From Blautia sp. (GTDB taxonomy: Bacteria; Bacillota; Clostridia; Lachnospirales; Lachnospiraceae), in NCBI GenBank assembly GCA_023663685.1, contig JAMPHB010000002.1, positions 161,273 through 225,272 on the forward strand: a stretch of 64,000 bases of DNA, written 5' to 3'. The position numbers and the translations under genes are program-made. Shown piece by piece: positions 36,825 to 43,866 of the stretch. A model generated the notes under the pieces. It was not told the origin of the DNA. It ran no database searches and saw only the letters and a list, made by a program, of their open reading frames with translations. The first letter of the stretch is position 1, and each line of letters begins with the position of its first letter.

Positions 36825-36859
36825 ATTTTTAATAAAGGGTCCGGCGAATGGCCGAACCC
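36825..36859 (-). terminator. Partial terminator between gap and pgk
   Basis: On the minus strand GGGTTCGGC (36859-36851) pairs with GCCGGACCC (36845-36837), followed by TTTATTAAAAAT. The imperfect T tract suggests partial termination or processing that lets gap be expressed above pgk. A second weaker stem (AGGAGT/ACTCCT) lies closer to pgk. Confidence 0.5.
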
Positions 36860-36883
36860 TATACTTTATAACGGCAGCTAACT

Positions 36884-37885
36884 TTATGCTAACTCAGAGA
36901 AGTACTTGATAGTACGAACCATCTGTGAAGTATAGCTGTTCTCATTGTCGTACCATGAAACCACCTGTACCAGATTGTCCGCGCCAACCATCGTCTGGGT
37001 AGCGTCAAAGATGGAGCCGTAGGTGCTTCCAATGATATCCGAAGAAACGATCTCGTCCTCATTGTAAGCGAAGGACTCTGTAGCCGCTGCCTTCATCGCT
37101 GCGTTGATATCGTCCACGCTGCAGGACTTCTCAACGGTTGCCACTAAGATTGTGGTAGAACCGGTCGGGCAGGGAACGCGCTGTGCAGAACCGATCAGCT
37201 TGCCGTTCAGCTCCGGGATTACAAGGCCGATAGCCTTTGCAGCTCCGGTGGAGTTCGGAACGATGTTGACAGCTGCCGCACGGGATCTTCTCAGATCACC
37301 CTTGCGCTGCGGTCCGTCCAGAGTCATCTGGTCGCCGGTGTAGGAGTGGATCGTGCTCATAATACCGGACTTGATGCCAAACGCATCGTTGAGTGCCTTT
37401 GCCATCGGAGCCAGACAGTTCGTGGTGCAGGAAGCAGCAGAAATGATGGTGTCCTCCGGCTTTAAGGTCGTGTGGTTTACATTGTATACGATAGTAGGAA
37501 GATCATTGCCAGCCGGTGCAGAGATAACTACCTTGCGGGCACCGGCATTGATGTGAGCCTGCGCCTTGTCCTTGCTGGTGTAGAAGCCGGAGCACTCCAG
37601 CACAACGTCTACCTTCAGCTCTCCCCACGGACAATTGTTTGCATCCGGAAATGCGTAAATCTTGATCTCCCTGCCATCTACTGTGATGGAATCCTCTCCC
37701 GCAGATACCTTATCTGCCAGAGCATACTTACCCTGTGAGCTGTCATACTTCAGCAGATGCGCCAGCATCTTAGGGCTTGTCAGATCATTGATTGCTACTA
37801 CCTCGTATCCCTCTGCCCCGAACATCTGACGGAAAGCAAGACGACCGATACGACCGAATCCATTGATTGCTACTCTTACTGCCAT
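36884..37885 (-). CDS. gap: Glyceraldehyde-3-phosphate dehydrogenase, type I
   Basis: This 333-residue enzyme has [12 protein letters not shown] (NAD-binding), the catalytic cysteine in [15 protein letters not shown], and the phosphate-site [12 protein letters not shown]-like segment. The aspartate in [10 protein letters not shown] favours NAD over NADP. AGGAGG lies upstream of the ATG. It heads the gap-pgk-tpiA cluster under the promoter at 37946-37974. Confidence 0.97.
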   Translation of the reverse strand: MAVRVAINGFGRIGRLAFRQMFGAEGYEVVAINDLTSPKMLAHLLKYDSSQGKYALADKVSAGEDSITVDGREIKIYAFPDANNCPWGELKVDVVLECSGFYTSKDKAQAHINAGARKVVISAPAGNDLPTIVYNVNHTTLKPEDTIISAASCTTNCLAPMAKALNDAFGIKSGIMSTIHSYTGDQMTLDGPQRKGDLRRSRAAAVNIVPNSTGAAKAIGLVIPELNGKLIGSAQRVPCPTGSTTILVATVEKSCSVDDINAAMKAAATESFAYNEDEIVSSDIIGSTYGSIFDATQTMVGADNLVQVVSWYDNENSYTSQMVRTIKYFSELA

Positions 37886-37945
37886 TCTTAAATCCTCCTA
37901 GAATTGTAAATAGTCTCTTAGGACCTGCGTCCTCAAGCTTTTTTT

Positions 37946-37974
37946 ATTCTACCCAATTTTTACCGAAAATTCAA
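37946..37974 (-). promoter_or_regulatory. Sigma-A promoter for gap
   Basis: On the minus strand TTGAAT (37974-37969) and TAGAAT (37951-37946) are 17 nt apart, about 60 nt upstream of gap. Confidence 0.7.
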
Positions 37975-37988
37975 GCCCTTTTCTTACA

Positions 37989-38017
37989 TTGTTAAATATT
38001 TATTTGTATGCTATAAT
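37989..38017 (+). promoter_or_regulatory. Sigma-A promoter for the PHP phosphatase gene
   Basis: TTGTTA (37989-37994) and TATAAT (38012-38017) are 17 nt apart, with a TG extension before the -10. It lies back to back with the gap promoter. Confidence 0.7.
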
Positions 38018-38050
38018 CGTGTAAAATACGACAGAAAGCGGGAAAATACC

Positions 38051-38854
38051 ATGCTATGGGACACACACATGCACACGCGCTACTCCGGGGACAGTGAAGC
38101 ATCGCCGGATGCCATGATACGCGCGGCTATCAAAAAAGGGCTGGATGGAATCTGCTTCACCGACCATTACGACTACGCATATCCAAAGGAGCCTGCGCTG
38201 TTTCTCTTAGATTTTTCAGGCTATGAAAAAGAAATCTCTGCCCTGCGGGAGGCTTACGCCGGGCAGATTTCCATCCGCTGGGGCGTCGAGCTGGGGCTTC
38301 AGCCGCAGCTGGCAGGGCACAACCGCTCGGTGGCAAATGCCTATCCCTTCGATTTCATCATCGGAAGCTCCCATGTGGTACACGGCATCGATCCCTATTA
38401 TCCCGAGTACTACGAAGGCCGCGGGGAATCTGCCGCCTACCTGGAATACTTTGAATCCATACTGGAAAACCTGCAGGTATACACCGATTTCGATGTATAC
38501 GGCCATCTCGATTATGTGGTGCGCTACGGCCCCTGCAAAGACGCCAATTATTCCTATAAGGAATATTCTGAGGTAATCGACGAGATTCTGCGCACCCTGA
38601 TTGAGCAGGGAAAGGGCATTGAGGTGAACACCGGAGGCATCAAATACGGCCTTTTACACCCCCACCCCACGGTGGCCATCCTTGCCCGCTACCGCGAGCT
38701 CGGCGGAGAGATTGTCACACTGGGCGCGGACGCCCACAGGCCGGAGCATGTCGCCCACAGCTTTGAAAAACTCCCGGAAATCCTGCGTGCCGCCGGATTT
38801 TCCTATTTCACTGTGTTCGAGGGCCGGAAGCCCCGTTTTCTCTCCCTCGATTAA
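38051..38854 (+). CDS. PHP-domain phosphatase, histidinol-phosphatase-like
   Basis: This 267-residue PHP-family metallohydrolase has metal motifs DTHMHTRYSGDS, CFTDHYDYAYP, IGSSHVVHG and TLGADAHRPEHVAHSF. It is closest in layout to HisK/HisJ-type histidinol-phosphate phosphatases, but no other his genes are here, so the substrate is uncertain. It has only a weak ribosome binding site (AAAGCGGG). Confidence 0.88.
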   Translation: MLWDTHMHTRYSGDSEASPDAMIRAAIKKGLDGICFTDHYDYAYPKEPALFLLDFSGYEKEISALREAYAGQISIRWGVELGLQPQLAGHNRSVANAYPFDFIIGSSHVVHGIDPYYPEYYEGRGESAAYLEYFESILENLQVYTDFDVYGHLDYVVRYGPCKDANYSYKEYSEVIDEILRTLIEQGKGIEVNTGGIKYGLLHPHPTVAILARYRELGGEIVTLGADAHRPEHVAHSFEKLPEILRAAGFSYFTVFEGRKPRFLSLD

Positions 38855-38882
38855 AATTTTTTATCTTTTTTTCAATTTGGTA

Positions 38883-38910
38883 TTGCAAAATTTGAATTTC
38901 CGGCTATAAT
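38883..38910 (+). promoter_or_regulatory. Sigma-A promoter of a small RNA candidate
   Basis: TTGCAA (38883-38888) and TATAAT (38905-38910) are 16 nt apart. No ORF with a ribosome binding site follows before the terminator at 39031. Confidence 0.6.
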
Positions 38911-38916
38911 ATAGTT

Positions 38917-39062
38917 ATTGAAGCATGTTAGCATAACATGTAACGTACAGAATGAGTATGTAGTTCAATTTTACTTAACAATTATCTAATTAACTACTCA
39001 GTTACTCAATTACTTTTTAGTAACTAAGAAGGAGCAGGTTTCCTCGCCTGCTCCTTTCTTTG
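38917..39062 (+). ncRNA. Small RNA candidate, about 145 nt
   Basis: This is a free-standing unit between a sigma-A promoter and a strong terminator with no credible ORF. Visible stems are ATGTTA-gca-TAACAT (near 38935), AGTTACT pairing with AGTAACT (near 39000-39025), and the terminator GGAGCAGG/CCTGCTCC (39031-39054) followed by TTTCTTTG. The middle is A/T-rich and single-stranded-looking. I do not recognise a known family. Confidence 0.5.
39031..39062 (+). terminator. Terminator of the small RNA candidate
   Basis: GGAGCAGG (39031-39038) pairs with CCTGCTCC (39047-39054), followed by TTTCTTTG; flanking AAGAA/TTTCTT extends the stem. Confidence 0.85.
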
Positions 39063-39121
39063 TGCAAAAATGCCTGCCGGATTCCCTAATCTTTTATTTT
39101 ACCTGATCCCTAAGCCCTTTT

Positions 39122-39165
39122 CCATAGCGTTTGGCGAAAGAATAAATTTTCGCCAAATGCTATGG
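39122..39165. repeat. Inverted repeat, 19-bp arms
   Basis: CCATAGCGTTTGGCGAAAG (39122-39140) and its near-complement TTTTCGCCAAATGCTATGG (39147-39165) flank 6 nt, with G-T mismatches only. No T tract follows on either strand. A second inverted repeat, GAACCGGTCGG and CCGAACGGTTC, lies at about 39219-39267. Apart from these, 39063-39266 holds no gene. Confidence 0.6.
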
Positions 39166-39266
39166 CTTTACGCCCCTTCGTAAGCTATGCTAAATGCGAA
39201 GTCAGGCGGTAGCAGCTTGAACCGGTCGGCATCCGGGATTCCGGCTTCAGTTCATACCGAACGGTT

Positions 39267-40337
39267 CTAAGCGGTCATAATTTCCATTTGAAACAGATTC
39301 CTTGCCTTTTCCCGCAAAGTCTCTGCCCCGGCAGAGTCCCCGACTATCTGCAGGAGCAGGTGAGCCTGTTTCAAAACTGGCCCCGCCTGCCCTCGCTGTC
39401 CGGCCGCCGCCAGTGTACAGCCCTTTACCGACAAGAGCTGCGGCAGCAGGGCAAGACGGTCATATCTGAGACACAGGGCAATTCCCAGCTCACAGAATTC
39501 CATCTGCTTATCCACGCGCCCGTCATTTCCCATCCACACGGACAACTGATACAGAATCCCCGGATACCACATTGCCCGCTCTTCCGGATCCGTCCATTTC
39601 TCTTCCATGTAGTCGCGGAGAAGGAAAAGGAGCCTCTTTGCCTCCGTCTGTTCTCCCTGGCCGTAACTGATTACCGCGATATGAAACAGTATCCGCAGCT
39701 CCTCCCGTGTGAAAAGCTGCATCTGTGCCAGCTTCTCCTGCGACACAGCGCCCACGGTCAGTCCCAGCGCCTTCTTAAAAAGCGCCAGTGCCCGCAGATT
39801 CCCACTCCCCTCCTTTTCCCGCAGCACGCCCATCTGGCAGAGCGCATACTGGAGTTCCAGCGCAGGCAGCAGCCTTTCCTCCGCCCTCTGCCCTACCGCT
39901 CCCAAAAGCACTGCCTCCAGCAGATTCTCTCCCTCTCCGTCCAAAAGACTCTCCCTGATCCCCATCTGCAGGGCGCAGGCGATCAGCAGCTTTTGCGTCT
40001 CCCTGTCCCCGACGCCCTTTTCCATGCCGCAGACCGCGTACTCCGCCAGCGCTCCATACGCCTCCTGGTACGCGCCCGTTTCCGTCAGGTACTCGATTCT
40101 CTCCTCCAGCACGCTGCGGCGCATCTCCACCTCGCTGACATAGATGCAGCAGCTTCTGTGGGACAGTCCAAGCCTCTGCAGCAGCGCCATATAGACCCTG
40201 CGGCTCGGCATCTGCCCGCCATTCTCAATCTTTGAGAGCGTGGAGGCAGAACAGATTCCCTCTGCAAGCGCCTCCTGCGACAGCTTTCTGCGGCCCCGCA
40301 TCTCTGCGATCAGCCTCCCAACCGGATAATTTCCCAT
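39267..40337 (-). CDS. XRE-family transcriptional regulator with TPR-like C-domain
   Basis: This 356-residue protein begins with an XRE helix-turn-helix (residues about 8-62: IAEMRGRRKLSQEALAEGI and STLSKIENGGQMPSRRVY). A long helical region follows that resembles tetratricopeptide-type sensors of the Rgg/PlcR group. The start ATG 40337 comes directly after GGGGGTTTTTT at the end of a long hairpin (40345-40402). Direct TTAGTTT repeats lie upstream of that. No peptide-pheromone gene is visible nearby. Confidence 0.85.
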   Translation of the reverse strand: MGNYPVGRLIAEMRGRRKLSQEALAEGICSASTLSKIENGGQMPSRRVYMALLQRLGLSHRSCCIYVSEVEMRRSVLEERIEYLTETGAYQEAYGALAEYAVCGMEKGVGDRETQKLLIACALQMGIRESLLDGEGENLLEAVLLGAVGQRAEERLLPALELQYALCQMGVLREKEGSGNLRALALFKKALGLTVGAVSQEKLAQMQLFTREELRILFHIAVISYGQGEQTEAKRLLFLLRDYMEEKWTDPEERAMWYPGILYQLSVWMGNDGRVDKQMEFCELGIALCLRYDRLALLPQLLSVKGCTLAAAGQRGQAGPVLKQAHLLLQIVGDSAGAETLREKARNLFQMEIMTA

Positions 40338-40402
40338 AAAAAACCCCCATTCTGTCCATACACTGTTTTGCACAGCATATTTATTCTATGAACAGAATGG
40401 GG
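40338..40402 (-). promoter_or_regulatory. Hairpin covering the ribosome binding site of the XRE gene
   Basis: On the minus strand CCCCATTCTGTTCATA (40402-40387) pairs with TGTATGGACAGAATGGGG (one mismatch; 40362-40345), with an inner CTGT/ACAG stem. The 3' arm holds the only GGGGG ribosome binding site, and TTTTTT (40343-40338) runs directly into the ATG. It could act as a terminator for lysA or an attenuator, or hide the ribosome binding site. Confidence 0.6.
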
Positions 40403-40410
40403 AATCGCTC

Positions 40411-40460
40411 ATTAGTTTCTGAAATAAAAAATATTAGAAAATGTTAGTTTTCGTTAGTTT
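40411..40460. repeat. Direct TTAGTTT repeats, possible operator
   Basis: TTAGTTT occurs at 40412, 40444 and 40454 and TTAGAAA at 40434. The last two TTAGTTT copies are 10 bp apart, one helical turn. They lie just upstream of the regulator gene's hairpin, where self-binding would regulate it. Confidence 0.4.
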
Positions 40461-40499
40461 TTTCATTCTTAGAGCCAATTTATACTCTATTAGATATGG

Positions 40500-41768
40500 T
40501 TATCTGGTAAGCTTAAGCTCCTCAAAACAGTCAAAGGTGGCAAAATAGTCCTCCGGCGTCTCCGCCCGGCGAATCAGACGCACGCCCCCGTCCTCCTCAA
40601 GCAAAAGCTCCGCAGAGCGAAGTCTTCCATTATAATTATATCCCATGGAAAATCCGTGCGCACCCGTGTCGTGTATCACCAGATAATCTCCCATGTCGAT
40701 CTTCGGAAGCGCGCGGTCAATCGCAAACTTATCGCAGTTCTCACAGAGGCTTCCGGTCACATCATAAATGTGGTCGTGCACGGCCTCCTCTTTCCCCAAA
40801 ACCGTGATATGATGGTAGCTGCCATAGACCGCAGGGCGCATCAGGTTCGCCGCGCAGGCGTCCACACCGATGTACTCCTTGTAGATATGCTTCTCGTGGA
40901 TCGCGGTGGTCACCAGACAGCCGTAAGGTCCCATCATAAAACGCCCCATCTCCGCATAGATTGCCACGCCGCCCATGCCTGCCGGAACAAGCACCCGCTC
41001 GTAAGCTTCGCGCACACCCTCCCCGATGGCACGGATATCGTTGGGCTCCTCCTCCGGCTTATAGGGAATCCCCACACCCCCGGAAAGGTTTACAAATGCA
41101 ATCTCACAGCCGGTCTTTTCCCGAATCTCCACTGCAAATTCAAAGAGCTGTTCCGCCAGCTTCGGATAGTATTCGTTCGTCACCGTATTGCTGGCTAAAA
41201 ATGCGTGAAGTCCGAAGCGCTTTGCCCCCTTTTTTTGCAAGAGCTTGTACGCCTCGATGATCTGCTCCTTCGTCATGCCATACTTGGAATCCCCGGGGTT
41301 GTCCATAATCCCGTTGCTCAGCTCAAATACCCCTCCCGGATTGTAGCGGCAGCTGATGGTCTCCGGGATACAGCCAATCGTCTTCTCTAAAAAATCAATA
41401 TGTGTGAAATCGTCCAGATTGATAATGGCTCCCAGCTCATGGGCGTAAGCGAACTCCTCCGCCGGAGTATCGTTTGAGGAGAACATGATGTGCTCCCCGT
41501 CAAAGCCGCAGGCCTTCGCCAGCATAAGCTCCGTGTCAGAGCTGCAGTCACAGCCCATGTCGTACTCTTTTAAGATTTTCAACAGAAAAGGATTCGGGGT
41601 CGCCTTCACCGCAAAGTACTCCCGAAAACCCGGATTCCAGGAAAATGCCTCCTTCACCGCCCGGGCGTTCTCCCGGATTCCCTTCTCGTCATATAGATGA
41701 AACGGCGTCGGATAGCTTTTTACGATCTCCTCCACCTGGCTTTTCGTTACAAATGGTGTCTTTTTCAT
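40500..41768 (-). CDS. lysA: Diaminopimelate decarboxylase
   Basis: This 422-residue fold-III PLP enzyme makes lysine from meso-diaminopimelate. The PLP lysine is in FREYFAVKATPNPFLL and the glycine-rich site is in FVNLSGGVGIPYKPE. The cysteine motif DVTGSLCENCDKFA and HDTGAHGFSMGYNYN match the family. GAGGAG lies upstream. The nearest lysine-pathway partners are not in this window. Confidence 0.93.
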   Translation of the reverse strand: MKKTPFVTKSQVEEIVKSYPTPFHLYDEKGIRENARAVKEAFSWNPGFREYFAVKATPNPFLLKILKEYDMGCDCSSDTELMLAKACGFDGEHIMFSSNDTPAEEFAYAHELGAIINLDDFTHIDFLEKTIGCIPETISCRYNPGGVFELSNGIMDNPGDSKYGMTKEQIIEAYKLLQKKGAKRFGLHAFLASNTVTNEYYPKLAEQLFEFAVEIREKTGCEIAFVNLSGGVGIPYKPEEEPNDIRAIGEGVREAYERVLVPAGMGGVAIYAEMGRFMMGPYGCLVTTAIHEKHIYKEYIGVDACAANLMRPAVYGSYHHITVLGKEEAVHDHIYDVTGSLCENCDKFAIDRALPKIDMGDYLVIHDTGAHGFSMGYNYNGRLRSAELLLEEDGGVRLIRRAETPEDYFATFDCFEELKLTR

Positions 41769-41808
41769 GCTCGCACTCCTCTTTTAGTTACCGTTATCGT
41801 TTTCACCT

Positions 41809-41837
41809 ATGCTACATCATGTAAAAGACAAATTCAA
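41809..41837 (-). promoter_or_regulatory. Sigma-A promoter for lysA
   Basis: On the minus strand TTGAAT (41837-41832) and TAGCAT (41814-41809) are 17 nt apart. Confidence 0.6.
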
Positions 41838-41856
41838 GCAAAAATTTGTTTTTGCG

Positions 41857-41883
41857 TAAAGTTCCTCTTCCAATTACCGATAA
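41857..41883 (+). promoter_or_regulatory. Sigma-D-type promoter for the lytic transglycosylase gene
   Basis: TAAA (41857-41860), a 15-nt spacer and ACCGATAA (41876-41883) match the flagellar sigma-D/FliA consensus TAAA-N15-GCCGATAA at all but one position. It lies 48 nt upstream of the gene. Confidence 0.7.
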
Positions 41884-41931
41884 AATATTGTAGACTATAG
41901 ACAGTACATAGAATGCACAGAGGACGAAATT

Positions 41932-42630
41932 ATGAGCAATATTAAAGTATATCCATATATCACGGACAATACAGCCCCCCTCCTGCAGCCCGCCCCCGCC
42001 GCCGGTACGGTGGATGCGGCGGACTTTAAGGAATTTCTCAGGGAGGCCGACCGCACCCAGCAGGCGATGGCGGTGGACGCGCTGATTGCCGCCAGCCGCA
42101 CCGGAGGCGTATCCCCGGAAACCATACAAAAGATTCTGGGCTTTAATCCCACAGTCACGGGACTCGTCACCACCACGGCAGCAGACAGCGCCGCACAGAC
42201 GGCTTCGGCGGATACGAAAACCTCTTCCGACGCGGCGGCCATTACCTGCCCGCCGGAGCTGGAGGCATACTTTACAGAGGCGGCACTGACCTACAATGTG
42301 GACGTCAATCTCTTAAAGGCCATTGCCAGGGCGGAATCAGGCTTTAATCCGAATGCCACCAGCGGGGCCGGAGCCATGGGGATCATGCAGCTCATGCCTG
42401 CAACCGCCGAGAGTCTGGGAATCACCGACGCCTACAACGCCTATGACAATATCATGGGCGGCGCCAAAATCATCTCCCAGAATCTCGAAAAGTACAATGG
42501 CAATCTGTCCTTAGCCCTCGCCGCTTACAACGCCGGCAGCGGCAATGTGGACAAGTACGGTGGAATCCCTCCCTTTGAGGAGACACAGAATTATGTAAAA
42601 AAAGTATTGGAGTATTACAAAAATGCGTAG
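41932..42630 (+). CDS. Lytic transglycosylase (SLT family) without signal peptide
   Basis: This 232-residue protein has a low-complexity alanine/threonine-rich N-terminal half and a C-terminal SLT domain (about residues 112-230). The catalytic glutamate is in IARAESGFNPNATSG, followed by AMGIMQLMPATAESLG and AAYNAGSGNVDKYGGIPPFEETQNYV. It cleaves the peptidoglycan glycan strand. There is no signal peptide or membrane anchor, so export may use the flagellar apparatus, consistent with the sigma-D-type promoter upstream. AGAGGAC precedes the ATG. Confidence 0.88.
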   Translation: MSNIKVYPYITDNTAPLLQPAPAAGTVDAADFKEFLREADRTQQAMAVDALIAASRTGGVSPETIQKILGFNPTVTGLVTTTAADSAAQTASADTKTSSDAAAITCPPELEAYFTEAALTYNVDVNLLKAIARAESGFNPNATSGAGAMGIMQLMPATAESLGITDAYNAYDNIMGGAKIISQNLEKYNGNLSLALAAYNAGSGNVDKYGGIPPFEETQNYVKKVLEYYKNA

Positions 42631-42649
42631 GCTTTGCCTACGCATTTTG
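42621..42649 (+). terminator. Terminator after the lytic transglycosylase gene
   Basis: AATGCGTAGGC pairs with GCCTACGCATT around TTT, followed by TTTGT; the gene's stop codon lies in the 5' arm. Confidence 0.85.
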
Positions 42650-42681
42650 TCTGTACAGATTTCCTTACATCTGTATGGTAT

Positions 42682-43584
42682 CTACAATTTAAACTTAGAG
42701 AGCAGATCCCCAAGACTCGTGGATGCATTCTCCCCGGAGACATACTCCTCCGCGGGCGCGGAATCCTCCTTATCCACCATAATCTCCTCCAGCGCCTTCA
42801 TGCTCAGGCTCACCTTGCCGTCATTGGTGTTTAAGATCTTTACCCTGACCTTCTGCCCTTCCTTTAACACCTCGTGCACCGAAGCCACTCTCTTCTGGCT
42901 GATCTGGGAGATATGTACCAGACCGCTGATCCCGTTGCCGAGATCCACAAAGGCGCCGTAGGGCATAATCGACTCCACCACGCCCTCTGTCACCGTTCCC
43001 GGTACCATCATGGCGATGCGGTGGTTCCTCTCGTCCTCCTCCTTCTTGCGGGCAACCTTCTTTCCCGAGAGCACCAGTTTGTTTTTCTCCTTGTCCACGG
43101 TGATCACCTGAACCTCCAGATCCTTCCCAATCCACTCGTCCGTGTTCTCTACATAGCTCGTGGAAAGCTGGGAAGCCGGAATAAATGCCCGAATCCCCTC
43201 CAGATAGCCAACCACGCCGCTGGGCACGCTCTCCTTAATGCGCACCGTGGCCACCGTCTCATTGTCCAGCATCTCCTTTAGCCTGTCCCATGCCAGCACG
43301 TCGTTGGCCTCCTTTTTGGACAGCTCAATGTTGCCCTGCCCGTCGTCCTCCTTAATGACAGTCGCTTCCAGCACATCCCCGACAGCGAGCCTTTCCTTCG
43401 GATTATAATCCGGATCGCTGCTCAGATTCTCTGCCTTAATAATTCCCTGCGTGTAGTAGCTTAAGTCCAGGGTCACCTCCTCCTCCGACACGGCAATCAC
43501 CGTGCCGCTCACGATATCTCCCTCATGGATCTGCCGAAAGGAACGCTCCAGCTCCTTCTCATAATCCTGCATGGTTTCACTCAT
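42682..43584 (-). CDS. Three-S1-domain RNA-binding protein (ribosomal protein S1-like)
   Basis: This 300-residue protein has three S1 repeats at about residues 18-90, 105-178 and 192-265, with EGDIVSGTVIAVSEEEVTLDL and the well-conserved third copy GVVESIMPYGAFVDLGNGISGLVHISQIS. It resembles the shortened S1 (RpsA-like) proteins of Clostridia, which are likely to bind mRNA on the ribosome or elsewhere. AAAGGAGG precedes the ATG. Confidence 0.9.
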   Translation of the reverse strand: MSETMQDYEKELERSFRQIHEGDIVSGTVIAVSEEEVTLDLSYYTQGIIKAENLSSDPDYNPKERLAVGDVLEATVIKEDDGQGNIELSKKEANDVLAWDRLKEMLDNETVATVRIKESVPSGVVGYLEGIRAFIPASQLSTSYVENTDEWIGKDLEVQVITVDKEKNKLVLSGKKVARKKEEDERNHRIAMMVPGTVTEGVVESIMPYGAFVDLGNGISGLVHISQISQKRVASVHEVLKEGQKVRVKILNTNDGKVSLSMKALEEIMVDKEDSAPAEEYVSGENASTSLGDLLSKFKL

Positions 43585-43617
43585 ATTCCTGCCTCCTTTA
43601 TCTATCCTTCTCTGCGA

Positions 43618-43645
43618 ATTGTATCACATATCCCGGTTTTTTCAA
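43618..43645 (-). promoter_or_regulatory. Sigma-A promoter for the S1-domain gene
   Basis: On the minus strand TTGAAA (43645-43640) and TACAAT (43623-43618) are 16 nt apart. Confidence 0.65.
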
Positions 43646-43664
43646 ATATTTTTTGTAAAAGAGT

Positions 43665-43691
43665 TAAAAAAAGGAAATTACCAGCCGATAT
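43665..43691 (+). promoter_or_regulatory. Sigma-D-type promoter for the calcium-binding-repeat gene
   Basis: TAAA (43665-43668), a 15-nt spacer and GCCGATAT (43684-43691) match the Bacillus sigma-D consensus TAAA-N15-GCCGATAT exactly. The predicted start is near 43698, giving a leader of about 160 nt. Confidence 0.8.
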
Positions 43692-43754
43692 AGACTCTGT
43701 AACGGCTTCGGTGGCCGGGAGCAGTTATGAAAAATGAAATATGACCAGCCATGG

Positions 43755-43803
43755 ACGGTATCCTTAGAACGAAATGGAGTTCTTGTAAGGAGACCGTTTT
43801 TTA
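43755..43803 (+). terminator. Terminator hairpin inside a 5' leader
   Basis: ACGGT-A-TCCTTA-GAAC pairs with GTTC-TT-GTAAGGA-G-ACCGT (43755-43797), followed by TTTTTTATTT. It lies between the sigma-D-type promoter and the gene start, so it must be read through or regulated. Upstream the leader has AGCCG/CGGCT and TGGC/GCCA pairings, but I do not recognise a riboswitch class. Confidence 0.7.
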
Positions 43804-43866
43804 TTTCTATTATGAACGGATGCATTTGTGAGATAAGCGGCGGGGTTCATGGAAAGGGTGAACAAA

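Noticed and set aside
39288-40235. Plus-strand ORF of 315 codons opposite the XRE regulator
   Set aside because: Glutamine/histidine/proline-rich mirror frame of a gene with a clear helix-turn-helix.
43692-43754. Possible cyclic di-GMP riboswitch in the leader of the calcium-binding-loop gene
   Set aside because: The conserved GEMM core sequences are not present; only generic stems are visible.
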